A stretch of 57,780 bases of DNA from Planctomycetota bacterium (GTDB lineage Bacteria; Planctomycetota; J058). Positions within the stretch are counted from its first letter, which is position 1. Each line of letters starts with the position of its first letter. The DNA lies in the NCBI GenBank assembly GCA_019636275.1, contig JAHBXY010000043.1:1-57780 (forward strand). Reading direction: 5' to 3'. A program made the position numbers and the translations under genes. The notes beneath the pieces are model-generated. The model ran no database searches. It was not told the origin of the DNA and saw only the letters and a program-made list of their open reading frames with translations. Below, piece after piece: positions 17,458 through 26,212 of this stretch.

Positions 17458-19338
17458 GTGCTGCCCAACTTCCTGTGCCTCAGCTGCCTGGTGACCCAGA
17501 TCCTGCTGCCCGGCGCGCCGAGGGCCTGCCTGCTGTGCGGCTTCAACGCGCTCAAGGACCTGTTCTGGCCCGACAACGACGCCCACCCCGACGACCCGGA
17601 GACGGCGAAGAAGAAGCATGAGGCGAAGCAGAAGCCGCACCCGCCGTTCGCGGAGTGTCCGGGCCTCTGCCTTCAGCGGCACCTGTTCGACGTCGGGATC
17701 TTGCTCGACAGCTACCCGCGCCCCGGTCAGCAACTGGCGCTGAGCGCCAGCTACGTCCCGCTCTACCCCGCGGACATCGACCCGAGCCTCGTGCGGGAGC
17801 ATCTCCGCCCGAACACGGCGATCATCGTCTGGTCGGTCCTCGAAGGGTCCCATCTCGCCACGTTCGCGGGCGGAGAGACCCGGGTGTCCGGGACCAACTC
17901 CACCCACACCACCGTCATGCTTCACTTCGGCAAGAAGGCGCAGGGCGAGGTCCGGGTCCGCCTCTCGTTCCGCTATCGCGGCCTGCTCGACTTCCCGATC
18001 GTCCGCGAGCTCACGATTCCTGTCGGCCTCAAGCGAGACGAAGGGGAGCGGGAGGCGAGCGAGACCTCGAAGTTCCAGGTCGCGCGGCACGCGTGGAAGA
18101 GCAATCCCTACGACGTCATGGGCCCCGACGCCGACGACCTGGCGCGGGTCTACCTCGCCTGGGACTTCGCCGTCGGGAGCGCCGTGCTGACCGACGTGAC
18201 GAACACGAAGCTCGCGCTTCCCCACGGGTTCCGGAGCGTGTTCTCGGCCCCGATCGCCCGGGCCGGGGCGCAGTTCGAGCGCCCGCACCCCGACGATCCG
18301 TCCTGGGTGGCCGTGTACCGGCGCTACATCTTCGTCCGGGCGTTCACCGATGCGATCGGTGAGGACCTTCCCGACGACGTGCTGCGCGAGGGACGACGCT
18401 CGGCGTTCCTGCAGCATCTCGAGGACCTCGCCCCCGAGGCGGCCCCCTGGTTCATCGGCGTCGGCAAGCTGAGCGAGGTGGTCCGACGAGCGGTGCTGGA
18501 CTCAGGCCTCTACCCCGCGACGAACGCGACCGCCGAGGGTCGGGCCAAGAACCGGAGCTTGCTCCTGTTCGAGGTCCCTCTTCATGAGCGAAACAGGCAG
18601 AAGACCAACCGCGAACGGGACGCGGAGCGCTACGGCGACTGGATCGACCCCGACCGCTTCTCCGCCCTCTGCAAGTACTCCAGGGTCCCGCCGGACATCA
18701 CGGGCCCCGGCAGCAACCGTGCCTTCGCGGCCCTGACCCGGATGCTGCACGGGCAGTACAGCCTCGCGGAGTACGTCCGCGGCGTGATCCGCGACTACCT
18801 GGCCGAGGGCCAGGAGCGCGGGCTGCGAGAGTTTGCGCGTCTCAGGACCGACACATCGAAGGACAGCGACTTCGCCTACTTCTCGACCCACACGGTCGAG
18901 TGGTACGACCAGTACCGTACAGACATTCGGCGGCATCGCCGCATGGCCGACTCGCAACTGATCGAGGCCTTCCTCGAGGCGGAGGCCGGCGCGACCAAGG
19001 CCGAGCAGCATGCGATCTTCGATCGGGGGGTCTACCAGCTCTGGAACGAGGTCGTGAGCGGCCAGCAGCTTCTCGACACCAAGACCATGGGCGTGGAGGC
19101 TTGGGGCTCGATCGTCTGGCACCATCTCGGAAAGCTGATCGTGCACTCGAAGACGAAGCACGCAGCCGGGCGCGGGATCTACGCCACGCTCTCGAAGACC
19201 GACATCTGCGACGTGCCGGTGCGCGTCGTCCGTCCGGGCGCCGAGGGGCAGCCGTGCACGTGCAACATGAAGGGCCTCAAGCCGGGTCCCTGCAAGCAGC
19301 ACTACGAGGACGACGACCTGCCCTGGCCCTGCGACTGA
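17458..19338 (+). CDS. Unknown 626-residue Cys-rich protein with N-terminal zinc ribbon
   Basis: Start GTG at 17458, 11 bases after the FHA gene. Seen: an N-terminal zinc ribbon (LCLSCLV...ACLLCGFN, residues ~5-27); a Lys/His-rich linker; a beta-rich region about 75-200 (ALSASYVPLYPADIDP, NSTHTTVMLHFG, EVRVRLSFRYRGLLDFPI) that looks like an Ig-type sandwich; a long helical middle; and a Cys-rich C-terminal ~40 residues (DICDVPVRVV, CTCNMKGLKPGPCKQHY). Codon choice is noticeably less GC-biased than in the flanking genes, a possible sign of transfer. I recognise no family. It lies between an FHA/zinc-ribbon gene and a zinc-ribbon OmpA gene, so the three may work together. Confidence 0.65.
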   Translation: MLPNFLCLSCLVTQILLPGAPRACLLCGFNALKDLFWPDNDAHPDDPETAKKKHEAKQKPHPPFAECPGLCLQRHLFDVGILLDSYPRPGQQLALSASYVPLYPADIDPSLVREHLRPNTAIIVWSVLEGSHLATFAGGETRVSGTNSTHTTVMLHFGKKAQGEVRVRLSFRYRGLLDFPIVRELTIPVGLKRDEGEREASETSKFQVARHAWKSNPYDVMGPDADDLARVYLAWDFAVGSAVLTDVTNTKLALPHGFRSVFSAPIARAGAQFERPHPDDPSWVAVYRRYIFVRAFTDAIGEDLPDDVLREGRRSAFLQHLEDLAPEAAPWFIGVGKLSEVVRRAVLDSGLYPATNATAEGRAKNRSLLLFEVPLHERNRQKTNRERDAERYGDWIDPDRFSALCKYSRVPPDITGPGSNRAFAALTRMLHGQYSLAEYVRGVIRDYLAEGQERGLREFARLRTDTSKDSDFAYFSTHTVEWYDQYRTDIRRHRRMADSQLIEAFLEAEAGATKAEQHAIFDRGVYQLWNEVVSGQQLLDTKTMGVEAWGSIVWHHLGKLIVHSKTKHAAGRGIYATLSKTDICDVPVRVVRPGAEGQPCTCNMKGLKPGPCKQHYEDDDLPWPCD

Positions 19339-19344
19339 GCCCCC

Positions 19345-20877
19345 TCACTCCCCGTAGAACGGGCTGCCGGCCCCCGCCGCCGCCAGGGCGGCCTCGTCGC
19401 TCGGGGCGTCGTCCACCGGCGCGTCCACGTGCGTCGGGCGGATGTCGCAGTCCCGGGCGAGCGGCTGCTCGGCGTAGGGCGCGTTGTCGGGGTCGCGGAG
19501 GGCGTCGTCGACGTGGAGCCACGTCCGCTCGAGCGCCTCGTCGCCGTAGACGGCGGCGCCGGGCGGGGTGGCCGTGAGGTCGGGGACCAGGTCGGGGGGG
19601 AACAGGAGCACGTCCACGCGGCGGTTGGGCGCCTGGGCTTGCGGGTTCACGTCGGGGCGGCGCGTCGGCCAGCGCTCGCCGCAGGCCAGCGTGGGCGGCT
19701 CCGTCAGGCGCAGGGCGGCGCGCAGGTCGGCCAGGCGCTCGACGGTCGTGTCGAGGCGGTCGGCGAGCGCGCGGTCGTAGAGGTCGAAGCAGGCCTCCCA
19801 GTCGGCCGCGGTCTGCTTGCCGGCGGGGAGCTTGCGCCCGTACTCGGCCTCGTAGCGGGCGCGGAAGGCGTCGCGCGCCTTCTTGTCCTTCGGACCCCAG
19901 GTCCCGTCGATCCCGCCCGGGTCGGTGTCCCAGCCGTGGGCGAACGCGACCCAGGCCAGGACCGCCTCGATGTCGCGGATCTCGTAGTGCTCCTGGCAGT
20001 GGCGCGCCCACGCCTCGCGCTGTCCGGTCAGGTACAGCCACACGTTCTCGGCCCGCCGCGCCGAGAGCAGGTCGTTGGCCGCGTCGGTCCCGACGTGGTC
20101 GGTGTGCCCTGCGACGAGCACGCGCAGGTCGGGCGCGCGCCGCACCTGCGTGAGCACGGCGCCCACCACGGCCAGCCCCGTGGCCGCGTCCGCGAAGGAC
20201 CAGGCGCCCGGGAGGAACACCTTGCGCCCGGTCCCGAAGCTCACGTCCTCGACCTCGATCATGCACACGCGGCGGCGCCGGTCGTCGGCGGCGACGGGCG
20301 CGATCGGCAGGTCCGCGCGCTTCCGGAGCGCGGCCACCTCGAGCGACGGGGCCCAGGCCGGGACGCCGCCCGCGTCCTCGTCGGACACGTCGAGCAGGTG
20401 GCGCCCGCCCAGGGCCTCGGGGGCGAGCGCCGGCCCCGGACCGAAGGCGGGGGCGAGCAGGAGGTCGAACGAGCCGTCGCCGCGCTCGACCTGCGCCTCG
20501 GGCGGGAAGGTCACGTCGCGCGCGCCGTCGGAGCGCTCGACCGTGATCGTCACGGTCCGGTCCTGCCGCGGCCGCGGCCACAGGCGCACGATCAGCGTCG
20601 CCTCGGGCGCCGGCGGGGCCCCGGCCAGCGCCGCCAGCGCCGCGCGCGGCGAGACAGGGCAGGCCTGGGCCGGAGTCGTCGCGAACCCCGGCGGCGGCGC
20701 GCCGAGCGTGGGCTGGCCGGCGCCCGTCAAGCACTCGAGCCGGGCCTGCGCCCCGATCACCATGGTCCGGGTGCGGTCGGGGGCCACCGTCCACGAGGGC
20801 TTGGCGCGATCGCAGCCGGGGCAGGCCTGCTGGTCGTCGGTGGCCACGGTCTGGCACGCTTCGCAGATCCAGGGCAC
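19345..20877 (-). CDS. OmpA-like protein with N-terminal zinc ribbon
   Basis: 510 residues from a GTG at 20877 (GGAGG upstream). It begins at once with a zinc ribbon (WICEACQTV...QQACPGCDRAKPSW) and has no signal peptide, unlike true outer-membrane OmpA proteins. The C-terminal half carries the OmpA/MotB peptidoglycan-binding signature LLVAGHTDHVGTDAANDLLS...RRAENVWLYL and, after an insertion, NRRVDVLLFP. The insertion contains a peptidoglycan-binding_1-like stretch (GGIDGTWGPKDKKARDAF). Similar cytosolic-start OmpA proteins occur near contractile or secretion clusters, but none is visible here. It converges on the unknown zinc-ribbon gene with a 6-base gap. Confidence 0.75.
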   Translation of the reverse strand: MPWICEACQTVATDDQQACPGCDRAKPSWTVAPDRTRTMVIGAQARLECLTGAGQPTLGAPPPGFATTPAQACPVSPRAALAALAGAPPAPEATLIVRLWPRPRQDRTVTITVERSDGARDVTFPPEAQVERGDGSFDLLLAPAFGPGPALAPEALGGRHLLDVSDEDAGGVPAWAPSLEVAALRKRADLPIAPVAADDRRRRVCMIEVEDVSFGTGRKVFLPGAWSFADAATGLAVVGAVLTQVRRAPDLRVLVAGHTDHVGTDAANDLLSARRAENVWLYLTGQREAWARHCQEHYEIRDIEAVLAWVAFAHGWDTDPGGIDGTWGPKDKKARDAFRARYEAEYGRKLPAGKQTAADWEACFDLYDRALADRLDTTVERLADLRAALRLTEPPTLACGERWPTRRPDVNPQAQAPNRRVDVLLFPPDLVPDLTATPPGAAVYGDEALERTWLHVDDALRDPDNAPYAEQPLARDCDIRPTHVDAPVDDAPSDEAALAAAGAGSPFYGE

Positions 20878-20920
20878 GGGCGCCTCCGTGCCCGAGCATG
20901 GCCCACCGGGTCGACCCACG

Positions 20921-23725
20921 CTAGCGGGGGTGGCCGCAGGCCTCCCGGATCGCCGCGCGCGCGGCGTCGCGGAGGGCGAGCGCGTCGGCCCAGTCGGGGC
21001 CAGGCGCCGGCAAGGGCGGCAGGAGCGTCAGCGCGAGCGCCGAGCGGCGCGGCCGGAGCGCCTCGCCGGGCAGGAGCGCGCGCGTGCCGACGAGCGCCGC
21101 GGGCACGACCGGCGCGCCCGCGCCGGCGGCGACGACGAACGCGCCCATGTGGAAGGGCAGGAGGCCGGGGGCGCGGTCGAAGGTCCCCTCGGCGAAGACG
21201 ACGAGCGACTCGCCTTGGCGCAGGGCCTCGGCCAGGCGCGACGTGTCCTCGACCCCGCCCCGGGGGTCGTGGCGCTCGACGAAGACCACGCCGAGCCGCG
21301 CCAGCGCCAGCCCGAGGAGCGGTCGCCCGGTCAGCTCGCGCTTGGCGGCGAACGTGAACCGCGGCGGGAGCGCGGCGGTGAGCACGACGCCGTCGAGGTA
21401 GCTGGCGTGGTTGGCCACGAGCACGCACGGGCCGACCGGGAGCAGGTCGCGGCCGCGGACCGTCAGCGGCGTGGCCGTCAGCGCGAGGAGCGCCCGGGCG
21501 TGCGCGCGCACCCAGCGGCGCCGCGCGCGCGTCGTGGGCAGGAGCACGGCGCCGAGCCACGCGGGGACGATCAGGAGCGCCAGGACGAGCCAGGCCCAGG
21601 CGGCGAACAGCCACGCGCCGGCGGAGCGCCCGGCGCGCCGGACCCGGTGCCCCGCGCTCGACAACCCCAGCCGGAGGACCTGCCGGGCCAGCGACGGCCC
21701 GGGCGCGCCCAGCCGCCCCTGCTCGTAGAGCTCGCGCGCGGCCGCCCGGCGCACCTTTCCGTTGGCGGTCCGGGGCACGCTGCGCGGCGGCAGGAGGCGC
21801 ACGTCGTCGGCGGGCGCGTCGGTGAGCTCGAGCGTCAGGGCCTCGATCCGCCGGCGCAGGGCGCCGCGACGCGCGTCGTCCTCGGGCGGGAGGCGCGTCT
21901 CGGCGGCGACGACGAGCCGCTCGGGGCCCTCTCGTGCGCGCGCGGCGAACACGGCCACGCCGCCCTTGCGCACGCCGTCGAGCGCCGCGACCGCCGCCTC
22001 GAGGTCGTGCGGGTAGACGTTGCGCCCGGCGCGAATGATCAGGTCCTTGCGCCGCCCGGTGAGGAACAGCTCGCCCCCGGCCAGGTAGCCGAGGTCCCCC
22101 GTGTCGAGCCAGTTGCCGCCGCGCAGGAGCGCGCGCGTGGCGGCCGGGTGGTCGCGGTAGCCGCGCGTCGCCGAGGGCCCGCGGAACTCGACGCGGCCCA
22201 CCTCGCGCTCGCCGCGCGGGCGCCCGTCGTCGCCGACCACCCGGACCTCGTGCCCCGGCAGCGGCGGGCCGCACCCCACGACCTCCTGCGCGTCGGCGTC
22301 CCCGGGCGCCGCCGGGCGCGCGCGCCCGTCGCGTTGCAGGGCCGCGCGGTGCACCCGGTCGACGCGCGGCCCGCGGCCGGGCGGCGGGAAGCACAGGCCC
22401 ACCGAGCACTCGGCCAGGCCGTAGACCGGCGTCAGGGCCTCGCGGCGGAGCCCCCGCGGGCCGAAGCGTCGGGCGAACGCGTCGAGCGTGCGCGCGTCGA
22501 CCGGCTCGGCGCCGTTGAAGGCCAGGCGCCAGCGCGAGAGGTCCAGCCGCGCGACGGCCGCGGCGTCGAGCTTCGCCGCGCACAGCCCGTAGGCGAAGTT
22601 CGGCGCCGCCGAGATCGTCCCGCCGTGGACCGAGAGCGCCTCCAGCCAGCGCGCCGGGCGGGCGACGAACGAGAGCGGCGAGAGGACGACGACGCGGCAG
22701 CCGTGGTACAGCCCGCCGAGCCAGGCGCCGATCAGCCCCATGTCGTGGTACAGCGGCAGCCAGCTCACGATCACGTCGTCGGGGCCCACCCGGGCGGCGC
22801 GGCCCATGGCGCGGATGTTCGCCAGCAGGTTGGCGTGCGTGAGGACGACGCCCTTGGGGTCGCCGGTGCTGCCCGACGTGTACTGCAGGAGCGCCACGTC
22901 GTCCGCCCGGCGGCGCGCCGTTCGCGGCGGCGCGGGCGGCGCGTCGACCACGAGGTCGGCGACGGTCGTGATCAGCCGCAGGTCCGGCGCCGCGCCGCGC
23001 ACCAGGCGCGCCATCCGCAGCGCGGCCGGCCACGTGACGAGCGCCGCGGCCCGCGCGTTCTTCAGGATCCCCGCCTGCCGCCGCAGGTGCGCCTCGAGGC
23101 CGCGCAGCCCCGCCGGCGGGTAGAGCGGCACGGGCACGGCGCCGGCCAGGAGCGCCCCGAAGAAGGCCACGAAGTAGTCGCGCCCGGTCGGCAGCATGAG
23201 GGCGACGGCGTCGTCGGCCACGACGCCGGCGCGCTGGAGGCCTGCCGCCACGCGCCGCGCGCCGAGGAGCAGGTCGCGGTAGGTGAGCGCCTCGTAGGGC
23301 GGGCCGTCGTCACGGTGCAGCAGCACGTGCACGCGCTCGGGGGCGCGGGTCGCGTGGTGCTCGAGGACCTCGATCAGCGTGGCGGCGAGGTCGGGGAGCT
23401 CGACCTGGTCGGTCGCCGGCGCCGGCGTCGGGCGCGTGGGGCGAGGGAGGTCCGCCCGCGGCGAGGCCAGGATCGCCTCGAGGAGCGCCCGCGCCGTCGG
23501 CGCCTCGAGGGCCACCTCGTCGGGGAGGCGCACGCCGAAGCGCCGCTCCACGCGCGTGAGGAGCTGCGCCCGGGCCAGGCTGTCGACCCCCGCCTGCTCG
23601 AGCGGGTCGTCGAGGCCGACCGGCGCGTCCGCGCCGGGGCGCACCTCGGCCACGGTCTCGCGGACGAGCGCCAGGAGCGCCCGCGCGGCGTCCTGCTCGG
23701 CGGTGGCGGTGCGACCTGGCGGCAT
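20921..23725 (-). CDS. ACP - fatty acyl-AMP ligase - PlsC acyltransferase fusion
   Basis: 934 residues in three parts. (1) An acyl-carrier domain (~1-85) with phosphopantetheine Ser in GVDSLARAQL. (2) A fatty acyl-AMP ligase-type adenylation domain (~110-680): LQYTSGSTGDPKGVVLTHAN, SWLPLYHDMGLIG, VYGLAECSVGL, DTGDLGYL, TGRRKDLIIRAGRNVYP, PRTANGKVRR. (3) A membrane-associated 1-acylglycerol-3-phosphate acyltransferase-like domain (~720-930): a hydrophobic helix, NHASYLDG (HX4D), FVERHDPRGG, FAEGTFDRAPG. It would activate a fatty acid, load it on its own carrier and transfer it to an acceptor, probably a lipid. ATG at 23725 has GGGAGGGG upstream. Confidence 0.9.
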   Translation of the reverse strand: MPPGRTATAEQDAARALLALVRETVAEVRPGADAPVGLDDPLEQAGVDSLARAQLLTRVERRFGVRLPDEVALEAPTARALLEAILASPRADLPRPTRPTPAPATDQVELPDLAATLIEVLEHHATRAPERVHVLLHRDDGPPYEALTYRDLLLGARRVAAGLQRAGVVADDAVALMLPTGRDYFVAFFGALLAGAVPVPLYPPAGLRGLEAHLRRQAGILKNARAAALVTWPAALRMARLVRGAAPDLRLITTVADLVVDAPPAPPRTARRRADDVALLQYTSGSTGDPKGVVLTHANLLANIRAMGRAARVGPDDVIVSWLPLYHDMGLIGAWLGGLYHGCRVVVLSPLSFVARPARWLEALSVHGGTISAAPNFAYGLCAAKLDAAAVARLDLSRWRLAFNGAEPVDARTLDAFARRFGPRGLRREALTPVYGLAECSVGLCFPPPGRGPRVDRVHRAALQRDGRARPAAPGDADAQEVVGCGPPLPGHEVRVVGDDGRPRGEREVGRVEFRGPSATRGYRDHPAATRALLRGGNWLDTGDLGYLAGGELFLTGRRKDLIIRAGRNVYPHDLEAAVAALDGVRKGGVAVFAARAREGPERLVVAAETRLPPEDDARRGALRRRIEALTLELTDAPADDVRLLPPRSVPRTANGKVRRAAARELYEQGRLGAPGPSLARQVLRLGLSSAGHRVRRAGRSAGAWLFAAWAWLVLALLIVPAWLGAVLLPTTRARRRWVRAHARALLALTATPLTVRGRDLLPVGPCVLVANHASYLDGVVLTAALPPRFTFAAKRELTGRPLLGLALARLGVVFVERHDPRGGVEDTSRLAEALRQGESLVVFAEGTFDRAPGLLPFHMGAFVVAAGAGAPVVPAALVGTRALLPGEALRPRRSALALTLLPPLPAPGPDWADALALRDAARAAIREACGHPR

Positions 23726-23821
23726 GGGCCCCTCCCGGTCCGTCGAGCGAACGGCGCGCCGCACGGCGCGGTCCTGCGCGGGCGTCGCGAGGGGGACACG
23801 CGTGTCTCGCCCGGTCAGCGG

Positions 23822-24391
23822 TCAGCGCGTCGGGAGGAGAGGGCGCGATTGGAGGTCGTCGTCGCCGCCGGCTCGTCCGTCCGGGCCCAGGCTGAAGAAC
23901 TCGACGCCGTCGGGGCGCGGCAGGAGGAGGTACGGCTGGCCCCAGGGGTCGATCGGCGGGTGCTCCCGGAGGAACTCGTCGAGGTCGTCGATCTCGACCG
24001 GCGATCGGCCGCGCGCCTTCTGGAACCAGTCGGCGGCGTCGTGCAGGGCCCGGAAGTCCGCGCGGACGCGCTCCTGCCGGGCGGCGTGGCTCTGGCCCAT
24101 GCGGGGCGTGGTTGCTTCGGCTCCCAGGGCGAGCAGGAGGGCGGCGGCCGCGGCGTAGACGACGAGGTCGGCGGCGAGGAGCCAGAGCGAGTCCCGCGGC
24201 AGGGACGCGAAGACCCGAGCGCGCGCTCGAAGTCGCCGCGGGCAGCCCAGCGTGGGACACGGTCGCCCGGCGGCGCAGTCGGCGTGGACGAGCGTTCGGC
24301 ATCCGGGGCACGGCGGGGGCGCTTCGTCGACCAGGTCGTCGTGGCACACCGCGCAGCGCGCCGGCGATCCGGACCGGGCCGTGAGCGTCAC
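23822..24391 (-). CDS. RING/PHD-like Cys-His cluster + membrane helix + GspG-like protein, paralog 1
   Basis: 189 residues, last of four tandem paralogs. The N-terminus has CAVCHDDL, then CPGCRTLVHADC, then CPTLGC: C-x2-C-x11-C-x2-C-x4-H-x2-C-x5-C-x4-C, eight ligands in the RING-variant/PHD order. A membrane helix follows (~70-92, rich in Ala/Leu), then a region like the C-terminus of major pseudopilin GspG: FRALHDAADWFQKARGRSP, IDPWGQPYLLL and SLGPDGRAGGDDD, the last being the calcium-loop motif. The usual prepilin leader is absent; the zinc domain sits in its place. GTG at 24391 overlaps the upstream stop (GTGA). Function unknown. Confidence 0.75.
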   Translation of the reverse strand: MTLTARSGSPARCAVCHDDLVDEAPPPCPGCRTLVHADCAAGRPCPTLGCPRRLRARARVFASLPRDSLWLLAADLVVYAAAAALLLALGAEATTPRMGQSHAARQERVRADFRALHDAADWFQKARGRSPVEIDDLDEFLREHPPIDPWGQPYLLLPRPDGVEFFSLGPDGRAGGDDDLQSRPLLPTR

Positions 24392-24948
24392 CACGCCCGC
24401 TCGAACAGGTCCCGGGAGTCGAGGTCGTCGTCGGTGTCCAGTGCGCCGTCGGGGCCTGGGCTGACGAAGGCGACCCCGCGCACGTGCGGCAGGAGGACGT
24501 AGAGGTTGCCCCAGGGGTCGACCGGCGAATACTCGCGGAGGAAGTCGTGGAGCTCGTGCATGCGCTCGGGGTAGCGCCCGCGAGCGAGCTTGAACCGATC
24601 CGCGGCGTCGTGGAGGGCGTAGAAGTCGGCGCGTCCGCGCTCGACGCGGGGACCGCACGACGTCCCCATGAGGTTGACGACCACGACCGCCAGACACCAG
24701 CCGCCGAACGCCGCGCCGATCAGCACCTCCGGCCACCAGCGGCGCCGGCGAGGCCGCGGCTCCGACGGGATCGCTCGTGCCCACACGGTACGGCCCAGCG
24801 CGCAGCCCAGCGTCGGACACGGCTCGCCCGCGCGGCAGTCCGGGTGGACGAGCGTCCGGCAACCGGTGCACGGCGGGGGCGCCTCGACCAGGTCGTCGTG
24901 GCACAGCGCGCAGCGCGCCGGCGACCCGGCGCGGGCCGCGAGCGTCAC
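24388..24948 (-). CDS. RING/PHD-like Cys-His cluster + membrane helix + GspG-like protein, paralog 2
   Basis: 186 residues with the same plan as its neighbours: CALCHDDL, CTGCRTLVHPDC, CPTLGC; a membrane helix about residues 72-95 (IGAAFGGWCLAVVVVNLMG); then YALHDAADRFKLARGRYPE, VDPWGNLYVLLP and SPGPDGALDTDDDLD. The spacer between the second and third Cys is one residue shorter than in paralog 1. The GTG start overlaps the upstream stop as GTGA, and its own stop overlaps the next start. The pairing of an intracellular Cys-His cluster with an extracytoplasmic GspG-like domain is inferred from the single helix. Confidence 0.75.
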   Translation of the reverse strand: MTLAARAGSPARCALCHDDLVEAPPPCTGCRTLVHPDCRAGEPCPTLGCALGRTVWARAIPSEPRPRRRRWWPEVLIGAAFGGWCLAVVVVNLMGTSCGPRVERGRADFYALHDAADRFKLARGRYPERMHELHDFLREYSPVDPWGNLYVLLPHVRGVAFVSPGPDGALDTDDDLDSRDLFERAW

Positions 24949-25532
24949 CGCGAACACCCGAGCAGATCCCGGCAGTGAATGTCGTCGTCGGTGCCGAGCG
25001 CGTCGTCGAGGCCGGGGCTGACGAAGGCCACGCCGCGCTCGTGCGGCTGGAGGACGTAGGGGTTGGCCCAGGAGTCGGTCGGCGGCCACTCGCGGAGGTA
25101 GCCGCGGAGCTCGTCCATGTGCTCCGGGTAGCGACCTCGATCGACCCGGAAGAGGTCGGCGGCGTCGTGGAGGGCGCGGAAGTAGGATCGCTCCCGCTCG
25201 ACGCAGGTGACGTGCGACGTCCCCATGGCCACGTTGATCACCACGACCACCAGGCACAGCCCGCTCAGCCCGGCCGCCGCCAGGAGGGCCGGCACGGCGC
25301 GCGTCCACCGACGGCAGGGCGACGGCTCCCACGGCTCGACCACGACCCGCCGCGCGGCGCGGCCGTGCGCGCAGCCGAGGGTCGGGCAGGGGCCGCCGGC
25401 GCGGCAGTCCGGGTGGACCAGCGTGCGGCAGCCGGGGCACGGCGGCGGGAGCTGGCCGAGGGCGTCGTGGCAGAGCGCGCAGCGGACGGGGACGGTCCCC
25501 GGCGGCGACCCCTGGACGACGACGACGAGCAC
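24945..25532 (-). CDS. RING/PHD-like Cys-His cluster + membrane helix + GspG-like protein, paralog 3
   Basis: 195 residues if started at GTG 25532, 1 base after the upstream stop; a longer in-frame start at 25589 would overlap the previous gene by more. Seen: CALCHDAL, CPGCRTLVHPDC, CPTLGC; a membrane helix (ALLAAAGLSGLCLVVVVINV); YFRALHDAADLFRVDRGRYPE; TDSWANPYVLQP; SPGLDDALGTDDDIH. It is the most diverged in the GspG part: DPWGNPY reads DSWANPY and GPDG reads GLDD, so calcium binding might be weakened. The Cys/His ligands are all kept. Confidence 0.75.
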   Translation of the reverse strand: MLVVVVQGSPPGTVPVRCALCHDALGQLPPPCPGCRTLVHPDCRAGGPCPTLGCAHGRAARRVVVEPWEPSPCRRWTRAVPALLAAAGLSGLCLVVVVINVAMGTSHVTCVERERSYFRALHDAADLFRVDRGRYPEHMDELRGYLREWPPTDSWANPYVLQPHERGVAFVSPGLDDALGTDDDIHCRDLLGCSR

Positions 25533-25533
25533 C

Positions 25534-26124
25534 TCACCACCCGCGCGCGGCGCCGCCGCACAGGTAGTCGTCACCGCCGCCGAGCGCACCGTCGGCGCCG
25601 CGGCTGAGGAACTCCACGCCGACCGGCCGGCGGACCAGGAGGTAGGGGTTGCCCCACGGGTCGGGTCCGGGCACCTCCTTCAGCACGCCGGCGGCGACGA
25701 GCTCGTCGATGGTGTCAGGCCAGTGCCCGCGGGCGATCCGGAACAGCGCCGCCGCGTCGGCGAGCGTGCGCAAGTCCGAGTGGACGCGACCGTCCATGGA
25801 CCGGCGCCGAGGCGGCTCGGCGACGTGGGCCGCGACGGCCGCGCCGGTCAGCAGGAGGGCCACGACCGCCGCCAGGGCCAGCTCGCGCGGGATCCCGCGG
25901 GCCGCCGCGACCAGCGCCGACCAGGGCGGCGGGCGCAGGACGACGACGCGCGCGCGACGCGGCGCCGGTCCGTGCACGCAGCCCAGCGTCGGGCAGGGCA
26001 GCCCGACGCGGCACTCGGCGTGGACCACCGTCTGGCAGCCCGGGCACACGAGCGGGCCGTCGAGCGCGTCGTCGTGGCAGATCGCGCAGCGCGCCGCGCC
26101 GCTCTCCCGGGCCGCGAGCTTCAC
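25534..26124 (-). CDS. RING/PHD-like Cys-His cluster + membrane helix + GspG-like protein, paralog 4 (operon head)
   Basis: 196 residues from GTG 26124, with G-rich GAGGGCGAGGG upstream. Cys-His cluster CAICHDDALDG, CPGCQTVVHAEC, CPTLGC; a longer, arginine-flanked membrane helix about 80-100 (ELALAAVVALLLTGAAVAAH); LRTLADAAALFRIARGHWPD; PDPWGNPYLLVRRP; and SRGADGALGGGDDYL. It is first in the four-gene string and slightly different in the GspG part from paralogs 1-3. Upstream, 88 bases separate it from the divergent SRPBCC gene, so both promoters lie there. Confidence 0.75.
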   Translation of the reverse strand: MKLAARESGAARCAICHDDALDGPLVCPGCQTVVHAECRVGLPCPTLGCVHGPAPRRARVVVLRPPPWSALVAAARGIPRELALAAVVALLLTGAAVAAHVAEPPRRRSMDGRVHSDLRTLADAAALFRIARGHWPDTIDELVAAGVLKEVPGPDPWGNPYLLVRRPVGVEFLSRGADGALGGGDDYLCGGAARGW

Positions 26125-26200
26125 CCCTCGCCCTCCGGGCCGATGACGCCGCCGACGGCGCGAGGTTCAGCCCCGGGCTGGCGTCGCGCCGCGACTGCGC

Positions 26201-26206
26201 TAAGGT
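26201..26206 (+). promoter_or_regulatory. -10 box of a leaderless-type promoter
   Basis: TAAGGT lies 6 bases before the GTG at 26213, with no room for a Shine-Dalgarno. Confidence 0.4.
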
Positions 26207-26212
26207 CGGGGC

